Positions 52,698-63,000 of a stretch of DNA of 64,000 nucleotides are shown here, piece by piece (within the stretch, counting starts at the first letter, position 1; every line of letters begins with the position of its first letter). This DNA comes from an uncultured Acidobacteriota bacterium. GTDB taxonomy: Bacteria > Acidobacteriota > Terriglobia > Terriglobales > Acidobacteriaceae. Under the pieces are notes generated by a model, which was not told the DNA's origin, ran no database searches, and saw nothing but the letters and a program-made list of their open reading frames with translations. The translations under genes and the position numbers were made by a program. Where the stretch lies: contig CAIQPK010000003.1 in the NCBI GenBank assembly GCA_903873705.1, positions 1 through 64,000 on the forward strand. The letters run 5' to 3'.

Positions 52698-53566
52698 CGC
52701 GCCCTCCCCGGCAGCACAATGTTGTCAATCAGCCGGGTACTCCCGACCCGCGCGGCCACCGCCACCAGCGCTCCATCCCGCACCTCCTCCAGCGGCAGCA
52801 GCGTCTCCGCACTCACAATCTCCGCATACTCCATCTCCACCCCAGGCGCAGCCTGCAGCGCGCCCACCAGCTCACGCCGCAACCTCCCCGCGTCAACCAT
52901 CCCGCCATCCACCAACGCATGCACCGCCACCAGCGCATGCCACAGCCCCAGCGCCTGCTTCCGCTCCTCCGCCGACAGGTTCCGGTTCCGCGAGCTCATC
53001 GCCAGCCCATCGCTCTCCCGCACCGTCGGACACACCACCATCCGCACCGGAAAATTCAACTCCGCCACCATCGCCTTCAACACCGCCACCTGTGCCGCAT
53101 CCTTCTGCCCGAAGAACGCCGCATCCGGCCCGACGATATGAAGCAACTTCGCCACCACCGTAGCAACGCCGCGAAAATGCCCCTGCCGCGCCCGCCCATC
53201 CAGCCGCGCGCCAACCTCCGGCACGTCAACCATCACTTGCCCCATCCCCCGCGGATACATCTCCGCCGACGACGGCGCAAACACCATATCCACACCCTCG
53301 CGCTCCAGCAGCGCGCAATCCGCCTCAAACGTCCGCGGATACCGCTCAAAATCCTCATTCCGCCCAAACTGCGCCGGATTCACAAACACCGACACCGCCA
53401 CCACATCGCACTCCCGCCGCGCCGCCCGTATCAGCGACAAGTGTCCCTCATGTAGCGCTCCCATCGTCGGCACCAGCCCCAGCCGCGCATTCCACCGCGT
53501 CTGCCTGCACACCCGCTGCATCGTCTCCACTCGTTCCACCACCAGCGTTCCCATCGCCGTCGTCAT
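52694..53566 (-). CDS. panC: Pantothenate synthetase
   Basis: Joins pantoate and beta-alanine with ATP. 290 residues: VPTMGALHEGHLSLIRAA (HIGH-type nucleotide motif), SVFVNPAQFGRNEDFERYPR, FGQKDAAQ (KMSKS-like site region) and SSRNRNLSAEER, which form the complete active site. Overlaps both neighbours by ATGA, so panB, panC and coaBC are co-translated. The beta-alanine source (panD) is not in this window. Confidence 0.96.
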   Translation of the reverse strand: MTTAMGTLVVERVETMQRVCRQTRWNARLGLVPTMGALHEGHLSLIRAARRECDVVAVSVFVNPAQFGRNEDFERYPRTFEADCALLEREGVDMVFAPSSAEMYPRGMGQVMVDVPEVGARLDGRARQGHFRGVATVVAKLLHIVGPDAAFFGQKDAAQVAVLKAMVAELNFPVRMVVCPTVRESDGLAMSSRNRNLSAEERKQALGLWHALVAVHALVDGGMVDAGRLRRELVGALQAAPGVEMEYAEIVSAETLLPLEEVRDGALVAVAARVGSTRLIDNIVLPGRAR

Positions 53567-54462
53567 CGCCCAACCCCCACCCGCTTCAGTTCAACCGGAT
53601 CAAGCTCCGCACTCACCGCCGCCGCCAGGTGATAACTCTCCGCATCGGAAGGAAACGTCCTCTCCTCCACCGCCACCCGATACCGCCCCACACCCTCTCG
53701 CAACGCGCCATCCGCATCCGCAAACCGCCGCACAAACTTCGCTCCCTTGGCGAACGTCCACTGCATCAGGTCATGCAGCACCAGGATCTGACCATCGCAC
53801 TCCGGCCCCGCCCCAATCCCAATCGTCGGAATCGCCACTGTCGCCGTAATCCGCGCCGCCACTTCTCTCGGCACGCCCTCCAGCACCAGCGCCACCGCCC
53901 CAGCACCCTCGAGCGCCGCCGCATCAGCAAACAGCTTCTCAATGTCCGGCATCGACCGCCCCTGCACCTTGTACCCACCCATCCTGTGCAGCGACTGCGG
54001 CGTCAATCCGATATGCCCCACCACCGGCACCTCGGCCAGCGTCAGCGCTTCCACCAGCCCCGCCCGCGCTACCCCACCCTCAATCTTCACGGCCTCCGCC
54101 CCGGCCTTCACAAACCGTATGGCGTTCTTCACCGCACCGTCTACTGACCCGTGATAACTCCCATAAGGCATATCCACCACCAGCAGCGCGCTCTTCACGC
54201 CCCGCCGAACGGCCTTCGCATGATGCAGCATCTCGCCCATCGTCAGCGGCAGCGTGCTGTCATAACCCAGCACCGTCATGGCCAGCGAGTCGCCCACCAG
54301 GATCACATCAATCCCGGCTTCATCCAGTAAGCGTGCAGAGGGGTAATCGAACGCAGTAAGCGCCGTAATCGGTTGCCGGCGGCGCTTCTTCTCAAGCAGG
54401 GTCTGCGCAGTCATCTTCTGCGCACACACCCGCTCAGGTGTGCGGATTTCTATTAGGCTCAT
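53563..54462 (-). CDS. panB: 3-methyl-2-oxobutanoate hydroxymethyltransferase
   Basis: Forms ketopantoate from alpha-ketoisovalerate and methylene-tetrahydrofolate. 299 residues from ATG 54462 (GGAGAG two bases away at the usual spacing; an in-frame ATG at 54600 would add a non-homologous leader read from a dispersed repeat). Motifs: ITALTAFDYPSARLLDEAG, ILVGDSLAMTVLGYDST, VVDMPYGSYHGS, VKIEGG, HIGLTPQS and IGIGAGPECDGQILV. First gene of the pantothenate/CoA operon. Confidence 0.96.
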   Translation of the reverse strand: MSLIEIRTPERVCAQKMTAQTLLEKKRRRQPITALTAFDYPSARLLDEAGIDVILVGDSLAMTVLGYDSTLPLTMGEMLHHAKAVRRGVKSALLVVDMPYGSYHGSVDGAVKNAIRFVKAGAEAVKIEGGVARAGLVEALTLAEVPVVGHIGLTPQSLHRMGGYKVQGRSMPDIEKLFADAAALEGAGAVALVLEGVPREVAARITATVAIPTIGIGAGPECDGQILVLHDLMQWTFAKGAKFVRRFADADGALREGVGRYRVAVEERTFPSDAESYHLAAAVSAELDPVELKRVGVGR

Positions 54463-54551
54463 CTCTCTCCAGTGCAACTCGCTAAACCAGCCGATGTCGC
54501 CCGAACTCCCCCAGTATATTCCCCCAGCAACGCGGTCACCAACCTGCCGAA

Positions 54552-54600
54552 ACCCGGGTGCCCCGTTCATGACGCGATTCTGCGTGTGCGGAAACCCCAT
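54552..54600 (+). repeat. GGGTGCCCC repeat, copy 4 (degenerate)
   Basis: CCCGGGTGCCCCGTTCATGACG shares the conserved head of the family (GGGTGCCCC-TTC); the downstream arm is diverged and pairs only weakly. It lies upstream of panB. Confidence 0.5.
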
Positions 54601-54620
54601 CCGCCCACAGCGCCATTTCG

Positions 54621-54652
54621 CAGTTGCAGTTGCAGTTGCACTTGCACGTGCA
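54621..54652 (+). repeat. Degenerate hexanucleotide array (TTGCAG/TTGCAC)
   Basis: Three GCAGTT units followed by GCACTT and GCACGT variants, the same 6-bp period as the larger array 80 bases downstream. Confidence 0.7.
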
Positions 54653-54675
54653 GTCGCCTCCCTACCCCAGCAACC

Positions 54676-54730
54676 GTCATCTCGACCGAAGGCCGCGTAC
54701 TTTGCGGCCGCAGTGGAGAGATCCCTGCAT
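54676..54730 (+). repeat. Dispersed intergenic repeat (GTCATCTCGACC type)
   Basis: GTCATCTCGACCGAAGG followed by a GCCGC/GCGGC dyad and AGTGGAGAGATCCCTGCAT. I recognise this wording from many acidobacterial intergenic regions, where it occurs in high copy number; this is recollection, not a search result. Confidence 0.55.
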
Positions 54731-54794
54731 TGGCATTGGCACTTGCACTTGCACTTGCACTTGCACTTGCACTTGCACTTGCACTTGCACTTGC
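54729..54794 (+). repeat. ACTTGC hexanucleotide tandem repeat
   Basis: Two ATTGGC units (54729-54740) followed by nine perfect ACTTGC copies (54741-54794). The array is noncoding in context, although it keeps alternating His/Trp-Leu or Ala-Leu frames open. Such arrays mutate by slippage and could vary in length between strains. Confidence 0.9.
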
Positions 54795-54824
54795 CGTTCT
54801 TAGACGATCTCTCGAAGAGAAATT

Positions 54825-54866
54825 GTCATCCTGACCCTGAGCGAAGCCGAAGGGGAAGGACCTGCT
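54825..54866 (+). repeat. Dispersed intergenic repeat (GTCATCCTGA type)
   Basis: GTCATCCTGA, CCCTGAGCGAAGCCGAAG and GGAAGGACCTGC in succession: a degenerate copy of the GTCATCCTGAGCGAAGCGAAGGACCT motif common between acidobacterial genes. Recognised from memory. Confidence 0.55.
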
Positions 54867-54980
54867 TCATCGCTTTTGCCTTCTCCCGCTTTTGCTTTCC
54901 CCTCCCACACCCCCACAAAACCCAACAAAAACAACAACAAACCCCTCCGTCCATGAAATGATGACAGCACCCGGCACCCC

Positions 54981-55925
54981 ATGGAGCTCTCCATCCCGCA
55001 AGGCCTCAACTCGACCGACGGCGGGCTCGACGAAGCCCTGGGCGCGCAGCTCACCCGCACCCTCCGCAACGTTGTCCAAAACGAGCTCTATCGCCGCCGC
55101 TCCGTCTCCCCTGAAGACATCGAAGACGTCACCTCCGACGCCATGGTTGCCCTCCTCGCCCATCTCGAGCGCAGCGCCACCGACTCCGCCCTCGCCGCCT
55201 CCATCAACGACCTCGACGCCTACGCCGCCGGCATCGCCCGCCGAGCCTGCAGCGCCTGGTCCCGCCGCCGCTACCCCGCCTTCCACCGCCTCCGCATCCG
55301 CCTCCGCTACCTCCTCAAAGCCGACCCCCGCTTCTTCCTCCAGCCCGACGACACCGGCCATTGGACCTGCGGCCTCACCACCTCCCGCAATGCCGTAGCT
55401 CACCCCGCCGACCCCGACCGCTTCACCACCCTCCCACCCTCGCTCAAAGCTCCCCAGGCCGTAGCCGAAATCTTCACCCTCGCCACCCACCCGCTCTTCT
55501 TCAACGACCTCGCCAAAATCTGCGCCCACCTCTGGGCAATCGAAGATACCCCCGAAACCCTTGAGTCCATCGAAACCGCCAGCTCCGAGCTCGCCATGGA
55601 GGCCGCTCCGGACCGCACCGCGCGCCTCGCCCAGCTCTGGAGCGAACTCCAGCAACTCCCCCAGCGCCAGTGCGCCGCACTGCTCCTCAACCTCCGCGCC
55701 GCCGACGGCGACTGCGCCACCGCCCTCCTCGTCCTCACCGGAACCGCCAGCCTGCGCTCCATCGCCACCGTCCTCGGTATCGAGCCCGCCGTCTTCGCCG
55801 AGCTCTGGCCGCGCCTCCCCATCTCCGACCTCGAGATCGCCGAACGCCTCAATCTCACCCGCCAACAGGTCATTAACCTCCGAAAATGCGCCCGCGAGCG
55901 CCTCTTCCGTCGCATGGGACCGTAA
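54981..55925 (+). CDS. Sigma-factor-like protein (ECF-related, extended middle)
   Basis: 314 residues. Residues 20-65 resemble sigma region 2 (LTRTLRNVVQNELYRR, VSPEDIEDVTSDAMVALLAHL). The C-terminus has the region 4 helix-turn-helix (LEIAERLNLTRQQVINLRKCARERLFRR). The 170-residue middle (ADPRFFLQPDD, LATHPLFFNDLAKICAHL) is much longer than the ECF linker and contains a second LPQRQCAALLLNLR segment. It is followed after 54 bases by a zinc-finger membrane protein that looks like its anti-sigma factor. Upstream lies the repeat-rich gap. Confidence 0.75.
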   Translation: MELSIPQGLNSTDGGLDEALGAQLTRTLRNVVQNELYRRRSVSPEDIEDVTSDAMVALLAHLERSATDSALAASINDLDAYAAGIARRACSAWSRRRYPAFHRLRIRLRYLLKADPRFFLQPDDTGHWTCGLTTSRNAVAHPADPDRFTTLPPSLKAPQAVAEIFTLATHPLFFNDLAKICAHLWAIEDTPETLESIETASSELAMEAAPDRTARLAQLWSELQQLPQRQCAALLLNLRAADGDCATALLVLTGTASLRSIATVLGIEPAVFAELWPRLPISDLEIAERLNLTRQQVINLRKCARERLFRRMGP

Positions 55926-55979
55926 TAACGCACGCCAAGGTAATACGGATTCATTTTGATCTACAAGAAAGACACGAAG

Positions 55980-57101
55980 ATGCACCCAGCCTCAGCGACA
56001 CATCCCGAGCGCTCCACCCTCGAAGCCTTCCGGCAACGCACCCTCTCGCCCGCCGCCATGCTCGACCTTAGCGACCACCTCTGCGCCTGCGCCGACTGCC
56101 GCGCCCAGCTCGCCGCGCCCCCCGCCACCGTTGCCGACTTCCTCGGCGATGACACCACCCTCCACCTCGCCGAAGACGACATCGCCACCGCCGCCGCCAA
56201 CCCCGCCGCACTCCCCGCCGCACTCCGCACGCACCTCGCCTCCTGCGCCGACTGCCAGGACGAGGTCGCCGACGCCCGCACCTTCCTCCCCCGCCTCACC
56301 CTCGTCCCCTCCCACTCCACGCCAGCAACGAAGAAGCCCCACTGGGCGCTCTGGACGGCCGCAGCAGCGGCCTGCCTGGCCACCGCCGCCATCCTCTCCC
56401 ACACCCTGCGCCCCACTCCCCCCGCTCCCACCACTCAGCTCGTAGCCGAGCTCCGCGACGGCGGCGGGCCCATCGGCCTCACCATCCAGGGCAACCTCAC
56501 TGGCACCGGCAACCTCTCCGCCGCAGACGCCGCCCTCCTCACCTCCACCCTCGCCAACCACCACCTCCCCACGCCCGCCACCGCCACCGCACCCACCACC
56601 GGTACCCTCCGCGGCACACCCTCCTCCGCCGACACCTTCGCCCTCCACGCCCCGGTATCCGAAGTCACGCTCCCCACACCCAGCTTCAAGTGGCAGCAAC
56701 TCCCCGCAGCCACAAGCTACCGCGTCTCCCTATACGACGACGCCTTCCAACTCGTCGCCCAAAGTCCCAACCTCACCACCACCACCTGGACCCTCGACCG
56801 CACTCTCACCCCCGGCCAGGCCTACAACTGGGTCGTCCGCGCATCGACGCCTCACGGCACCGTGCAATCCCCGCGCCCGCCCGCCCTCGAAGCCCGCTTC
56901 ACCGTGGCCACCACCGACACCCTCGCCCGTATCGCCGCGGCACAACACCAACCCCACCCACACCTCTTGCTAGCCGCAATCTACGCCGCCAGCAACATGA
57001 CCGACCTCGCCCACGCCGAACTCACCACCCTCCAGCAGCAGAACCCGAACTCCGCCCTCGTCCAGGATCTCGCCCGCTCCCTCCCACCCTCAAACCCCTG
57101 A
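55980..57101 (+). CDS. Zinc-finger anti-sigma-like membrane protein
   Basis: 373 residues from ATG 55980 (AAGAAAG upstream; TTG 55956 is the alternative). Two zinc-finger-like HLCACADC and HLASCADC motifs (about 35 and 88; H-x3-C-x2-C as in ZAS anti-sigma domains) precede a single membrane helix (ALWTAAAAACLATAAIL, about 120-137). The periplasmic part is Thr/Pro/Ala-rich, with a fibronectin-III-like stretch (FKWQQLPAATSYRVSLYD) and a short TPR-like end. It most likely holds the preceding sigma-like protein at the membrane. Confidence 0.75.
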   Translation: MHPASATHPERSTLEAFRQRTLSPAAMLDLSDHLCACADCRAQLAAPPATVADFLGDDTTLHLAEDDIATAAANPAALPAALRTHLASCADCQDEVADARTFLPRLTLVPSHSTPATKKPHWALWTAAAAACLATAAILSHTLRPTPPAPTTQLVAELRDGGGPIGLTIQGNLTGTGNLSAADAALLTSTLANHHLPTPATATAPTTGTLRGTPSSADTFALHAPVSEVTLPTPSFKWQQLPAATSYRVSLYDDAFQLVAQSPNLTTTTWTLDRTLTPGQAYNWVVRASTPHGTVQSPRPPALEARFTVATTDTLARIAAAQHQPHPHLLLAAIYAASNMTDLAHAELTTLQQQNPNSALVQDLARSLPPSNP

Positions 57102-57198
57102 ACCTCAACCAGACCCGCCCTTCTAAGCCCAATACCTCTAAGCGCCAAGCTCTTTCCAAACCCCTGGCTCCACGGCCCTCAAAGGCCCACCACCACCC

Positions 57199-59928
57199 TC
57201 AATCATTCCCCAGCAACACAAACCCCGCCCAATAAAACGGGTGCCGATAAGCCGCGCTATGCGCCAACCCCATCTCGGCCTTTCGCAACGCCGCCGCCCG
57301 TCCCACTCCAGACTGCAGCCCGCGATGAAACGCAATCATCAACTCCGTAGTCGAGCTCGAATCCACGCTCCACTGGCTGGCAATCGCCGACTGGCTCCCC
57401 GCCGCCAGAAACGACCAACCCAGCCCCACCAGTCCCTCGCCCGCCTGGTACTTACCCTCAGCCGTATCGCAGGCAGACAACACCACCAGGCTCGCCCGGA
57501 TACGCATCGCCGCAATCTGCCCTGCGTCCAGCTGCACAATCTTGTCCTTTGCCGTAGGCCTCGCCGCCGCCAGCAGCAGGTACGAGTCCATCGGACTCTT
57601 GTCGTTGTAGACCCCATGCGTCGCCAGCAGGATCTCCTGCCCATCCCCCGGCAGCGCCGACGTCCGATAGTTCTCCAGCGTCGCATTCTGCCGCAGAAAC
57701 GTCTTCGCATGAGACGCCCCATAGAGCGCCGCCACCGCTTCCACTTCCGCTGAAGCCTCCGGCAGATCGCTTGCCGGATCGCCAAACGCCACCAGCGAGC
57801 CCTTCGCCGCGCTCCGCTTCTCCGCATAGGCCTTCAAAACCGAAAGCGACGGCGCAAACGACACCGCAAAGTCATCGATCACATACCGCCCCGCCGCATT
57901 CTCCAACGCCTGGAACGGCAAATGCCACAGCTCATCGCTCGGCACAACAATCACTTTGCTCTTACCCGCAAGGTCCTTCGCCGCCGGTCCCAGCAGCAGC
58001 TGATAAAGTCCCTTCGCCGGCCCCACAAACCCGGGGTCCCGCGTCATCAGCGCCTTATGAAAAGCATCCACACGCTTCCGCAGCGCCGCTTGTCCTATGC
58101 CGATCGTGTACCCATGCAGCACCACGCCGCTCGTCCCGCGCGTCAGCACAAACAGGTACGTCGCCTCCTCGGTCACCTCGTACTCCAGCACCGCCGTCGA
58201 CCGCGACGGCAACAGCTGCCCCACCTGCTCCAGCGTAATCAACTGCGCCTCGCCGCGATGCCGCCCCATATCCGGGTGCGCCACCGAGAGCCGCTCCCGA
58301 AACACACTCAGCGCATCGTGCGCCGCTCTCAGCCGCTGGTCGATCCCTGCCAGCTCCGCAACATCGGGCGGCGATGCCAGCGAAGCCTGGGTGCGCTCCC
58401 TCACCAACCCTTCCACCCGTGTCCTCAGCTTGCGTTCCTCATTCTTCTCCCGGGCCGAAACCTCCCCCGCCGCACCCGCTCCACCGTGCGTCAGCACATC
58501 CAGCAGCGACCGCCCCTTCTCACGCTCCGAGGTTAGAAGCGCCGGCTCCCACTGCCCCGCCGCCACATCCACCTGCGTCAGCGCCTGGTAAACATCCACC
58601 TGGTTGGAAAAGAAATCCGACGCCGCCTGGTCGCCTCCCGCCGCATCCTCGCGCATCTGCTCCACCGCACCGATCGCTTCCTCCAGCGCGGTCCGGGCCT
58701 CCTTCATGTGGCCCAGGTTCTTCTCCGCCATCCCCACAATGTCCGAGGACGATTCAACGTTCTTTTCAAATCCCACCGACCGAGCAAACTTCAGAGCCTC
58801 GCTGCCATCCCGCACAGCCTCCACGTTCTGGCCGTCCAGGCGCTCTGCCTCGGCAATCTGCACCAGCATCTCGTTCGAGTGCATCCGGTCGCCGATCTTG
58901 AGCGTCAGCGCATAACCTTCGCGCAGTTTCCCGATCGCAACCGCATAATTCTTCTCCTGCGTCTCGATCGAGCCCCAAACCGAAAGCGACAACGCCATCA
59001 TCCCCGGATTATTGATCTCCGTCGCCAGCGCCAGCGCGCGCTTGGTCGTCTCCAGCGCCTGCGGCCGCCGCCCCGAACGCTCGTAGATCCGCGCCAGGTT
59101 CAGCAGCGACGTCACCAGGTCCGCCTTGTTGCCAATCTCTTCCTTTATCTTCAGCGACTGCAGGCAGTACTCCGTCGCCAGCAGTGAGTTCTCCTGCTGA
59201 AGATAAGTATTCGCAATGTTGTTCAACAGGTAAGCCTCTCCCTGCCGTTGATGCGCCTTACGCGCCAGCACCAGCCCTTCCTCGTAATGCTGCCGTGCCT
59301 CCGTGAAGCTTCCCCGCGCCAGGTCGGTATTGCCCAGGTTATTCAGCGTGCGCGCCATGCCTTCCTCGTCGCCCGCTCCCTTGTACTCGTTGAATGCCGC
59401 GACGCCATCTTCGGTCGACCCATCCAGATCGCCCAGGTTCATCCGCAGCGAGGCTCGAATCGCATGTACCTTCGCCAGCACATTCGACTTCGGATGCTCC
59501 GCGCTCAACATCGTTTCGGCCTTTGTAAAAAAGGCCAGCGCATGATCGGCGTCGTCGGAAAAGTAATAAGCATTGCCCGCGCTGTAAGTCATCGACGCGA
59601 TCAGCAGCGTGTCACCCAACCGCGCCGCCACGTCCAGCCCTTCAAGGTCCAGTGGAAGCGACTTCTCTGGCGCGCGGAATATGAACTTGTCCGCCATATC
59701 TCGAAACGCAATCGCCAGGCCGCCGGTTATCTGCTCCGCCGGCGCAGCGGCAATGGCCGTTCTGGCCTCCTCCAGCGACATCGCTCCCAGCTTCGTTGCA
59801 AATGCCTTGTCGCTCTCGCTCACAGTGGGCCACACCGGCGACCACGGTGGTCCGGGCGTCTGTGCCGTCGCTTCATTTCCGCTTGACAGCAACACCGCAG
59901 CCAGCAGCACGCCTATCCGCAATCCCAT
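57199..59928 (-). CDS. Exported TPR-CHAT protein (caspase-like peptidase)
   Basis: 909 residues. Signal peptide 1-22; about ten TPR units between residues 100 and 470 (for example ARTLNNLGNTDLARGSF and AYLLNNIANTYLQQENS); a coiled linker; and a C-terminal CHAT domain (about 590-905) with the catalytic His in ILLATHGVYND and Cys in LVVLSACDTAEGKY, followed by GEGLVGLGWSFLAAGS. The dyad is intact, so peptidase activity is plausible. Its gene converges on the sigma/anti-sigma pair. The substrate is unknown. Confidence 0.88.
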   Translation of the reverse strand: MGLRIGVLLAAVLLSSGNEATAQTPGPPWSPVWPTVSESDKAFATKLGAMSLEEARTAIAAAPAEQITGGLAIAFRDMADKFIFRAPEKSLPLDLEGLDVAARLGDTLLIASMTYSAGNAYYFSDDADHALAFFTKAETMLSAEHPKSNVLAKVHAIRASLRMNLGDLDGSTEDGVAAFNEYKGAGDEEGMARTLNNLGNTDLARGSFTEARQHYEEGLVLARKAHQRQGEAYLLNNIANTYLQQENSLLATEYCLQSLKIKEEIGNKADLVTSLLNLARIYERSGRRPQALETTKRALALATEINNPGMMALSLSVWGSIETQEKNYAVAIGKLREGYALTLKIGDRMHSNEMLVQIAEAERLDGQNVEAVRDGSEALKFARSVGFEKNVESSSDIVGMAEKNLGHMKEARTALEEAIGAVEQMREDAAGGDQAASDFFSNQVDVYQALTQVDVAAGQWEPALLTSEREKGRSLLDVLTHGGAGAAGEVSAREKNEERKLRTRVEGLVRERTQASLASPPDVAELAGIDQRLRAAHDALSVFRERLSVAHPDMGRHRGEAQLITLEQVGQLLPSRSTAVLEYEVTEEATYLFVLTRGTSGVVLHGYTIGIGQAALRKRVDAFHKALMTRDPGFVGPAKGLYQLLLGPAAKDLAGKSKVIVVPSDELWHLPFQALENAAGRYVIDDFAVSFAPSLSVLKAYAEKRSAAKGSLVAFGDPASDLPEASAEVEAVAALYGASHAKTFLRQNATLENYRTSALPGDGQEILLATHGVYNDKSPMDSYLLLAAARPTAKDKIVQLDAGQIAAMRIRASLVVLSACDTAEGKYQAGEGLVGLGWSFLAAGSQSAIASQWSVDSSSTTELMIAFHRGLQSGVGRAAALRKAEMGLAHSAAYRHPFYWAGFVLLGND

Positions 59929-60090
59929 GGTCTTCGTTCCCCGAGGTCAGTCCCTCATCCTACCAACTCACCTTCCATCAGTACGTTGCACTCCCGAAAA
60001 AGATTGTCCCGCCGCGGTAATAAGTGTCCCAATCCGCCTCACAAGGTACACAGATTGCGTTTCTCCCATCGATCTCACCGGAGTTCTTTC

Positions 60091-63000
60091 ATGTCGTTCT
60101 CGCGCTTTTTCGCATCCTCTCTCAGCTTGCTTGCCATCTTCGCTCTCGCCGTCCTGGGCATCGCCTCCCTCACCCCAGCCTCCGCTCAGAGCCTGCGCTT
60201 CACTCCCCCCATCTTCCGTGTCGACGCCGCGGACGGCACCAACTTCGCCAACAATCTCCTCAGCGGCCCCACCGGCGTCGCCACCGATCGCGCCGGCAAT
60301 CTCTACATCGCCGACACCAACAACCGTGTCGTCAAAAAGGTCTCGCCCACCCAGACCGTCAGCATCTACGCCGGCAACGGCGGCTTCGGCTACACCGGCG
60401 ACGGCGGCCCAGCAGCCAGCGCCACCCTCAGCCACCCCAGCTCCGTCGCGGTCGATCCTGCCGGCAACCTCTACATCTCTGACCCCGGCAACTTCGCCGT
60501 CCGCAAAGTCGACGCCGTCACCGGCATCATGACTACCTTCGCCGGCGGCAACGGCACCGGCTCATCCGGAGACAACGGCCCAGCCACCAGCGCCCAGCTC
60601 GTTCCCGCCGGCATCGCAGCTGACTCCCTCGGCAACATCTACATCGTCGACACCGCCGGCAAGACCGTCCGCCGCGTCAGCACCGGCCACATCATCAGCA
60701 CCTTCGCTGGCGGCGGCTTCCACGCGGCCTCGCTCGAAAACGGCGGCCCCGCCACCGACGCCGTCTTCAACTCCCCCTGGTCCATCGCCATCGACGCCAG
60801 CAACAACGTCTACATCGGCGACTCCGCCTACTTCATCGTCAGCAAGGTCAACGCCTCCGACAACACCATCAACGTCTTCGCCGGAACATCCTTCCTCTCC
60901 GGCGCCACCGGCGACGGCGGCCCCGCCACCAGCGCCAAAATCGGTCTCCCCTACGGCATCGCAGTCGACCCCACCGGCATCGTCTATATCGCCACCGGCA
61001 GCGCCACCATTCGCGCCGTCAGCACGGCCAACGTCATTTCCACGATCGTCGGAACCGGCAGCAACAACCTCGTCTTCGACGGCACCCCCGCTGACCGTGC
61101 CTCCATTTACACCCCACAGGCCGTCGCGGCAGACACCTTCGGCAATCTCTACCTCGCCACCCCAGGCAATAACAACGTCTACGTCGTCAACCTCCACCCT
61201 GAACTCTTCCCGCAGACCCGCATCGGCTCCTCATCGCAGCCGCAGACCCTCCTGCTCGAAAACGCCGGCCCTGCCAGCATCAAGCTCTCCTCCTTCACCT
61301 TCGGCACCGACTTCCAGCTCGCCGCTCCCGTCCTCCAGAGCAGCAACTCCTGCCAGCAAACCACCAACATCACCTCCGGCTTCAGCGGCTGGTGCGCCTT
61401 CACCGTCGTCTTCACCCCCACCGCTGAAGGCATCCGCTCCATGCCCCTCACCGTCAACAGCAACGACACACCCGGCGTCCTCATCCAGACCCTCACCAGC
61501 ACCGGCCTCGGCTCCGCCCTTGCCATGAGCTCCGGCCAGCTCTTCAACGTCGCCGGAAAATTCTCTCCCAACCAGACCAGCGACGGCCCCACCACCGTAG
61601 GCCTCGCAACCTCCATCCACCTCACCCAGCCCGGCGGCCTCGTCGTCGACAGCACTGGCAATCTCTACTTCTCCGAGTACGGCTATTGCCTCGTCGAAAA
61701 GGTCGACGCCAACACCGGCATCATGTCCATCATCGGCGGCACAAACACCATCACCTGCGGCGTCAACGACGGACACACCGTCATCAGTGGCGACGGCGGC
61801 AACGCCACCGCGGCCTACATGCCGTCCGTCACCTCCATGGCGCTCGACGCCAACAACAACCTCTACATCGCCGATCCCTACGACGGACGCATCCGCAAAA
61901 TCGACACCACCGGAAAGATCAGCAGCTTCGCCGGCACCGGCATCGGCCTCGGCTTCAACGCCTCCTGCCATTACACCGTCGACGGCGGCCAGGCCAACGT
62001 CGCGCAACTCTGCGGCCCGGCTAATATGACCTTCGACGCCGCCGGCAATCTCTATTTCCTCGAAATCGGCACCAGCCTGGTCCGCAAGATCAGCACCGCC
62101 GGCGTGCTCTCCACCGTAGCCGGATCCTTCAACCCCGGCACCTCATCCTTCTACGTCGGCGGCTTCTCCGGCGACGGCGGCCTCGCCACCCTCGCTCAAC
62201 TCAACCAGCCCAACGGCATCGCCGTCGACGCAGCCGGCAACATCTACATCTCGGACACCCAGAACCACGTCATCCGCAAAGTCACCGCAGCCACCGGCAA
62301 GATCTCCACCATCGCCGGCCAGCACGGTGTCCAGAACTACACCGGCGACGGCGGCCTCGCCACCGCCGCCACCCTCGAATTCCCCAAGGGCCTCACCATC
62401 GACGCAGCCGGCGACCTCTTCATCGCCGACTACCAGAACTGGGTCATCCGCAAGATCGATCCCTCCGGCATCATCACCACCGTCGCAGGCAACAACCTCT
62501 CCGAGTTCTATAACGGCGACGGCCTCCCCGCCACCGAATCTAACCTCAGCTTCCCCAGCGATGTCTTCGTAGCCCCCTCCGGCTATCTCTTCATCAATGA
62601 CCTCGACCACGCACTCATCCGCGAAATGTCGCCCAACGGCGCTCTCATCTTCGCTCCGCAAAAACTCAACACCACCAGCACCGCGCAGAGTGTCACGTTG
62701 TCCAACATCGGCAACCTGCCCCTGCACTTCGCCGCTCAATTCCCCACCGGCATCACCGGCGACTTCGCACTCGCCTCCGGCGGCACCTGCAACTTCACCG
62801 CGGCCCTCGCCGTCGGCGCCAGCTGCAACGTCAACATCACCTTCACCCCTACCGCCTTCGGTGCGCGCTCCGGCATCTTCGGCTTCTTCGATGACGGCGT
62901 AGCCTCACCTCAATACGTCGCTCTCTCCGGAACCGGCCAGCAGGCGCAGGCACAACGCATCCGCATCAACGCTATCCCCAACCACGTCTACGGCGACGCA

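Noticed and set aside
54621-54794. CRISPR-like array
   Set aside because: Six-base units without spacers are a simple tandem repeat, not a CRISPR.
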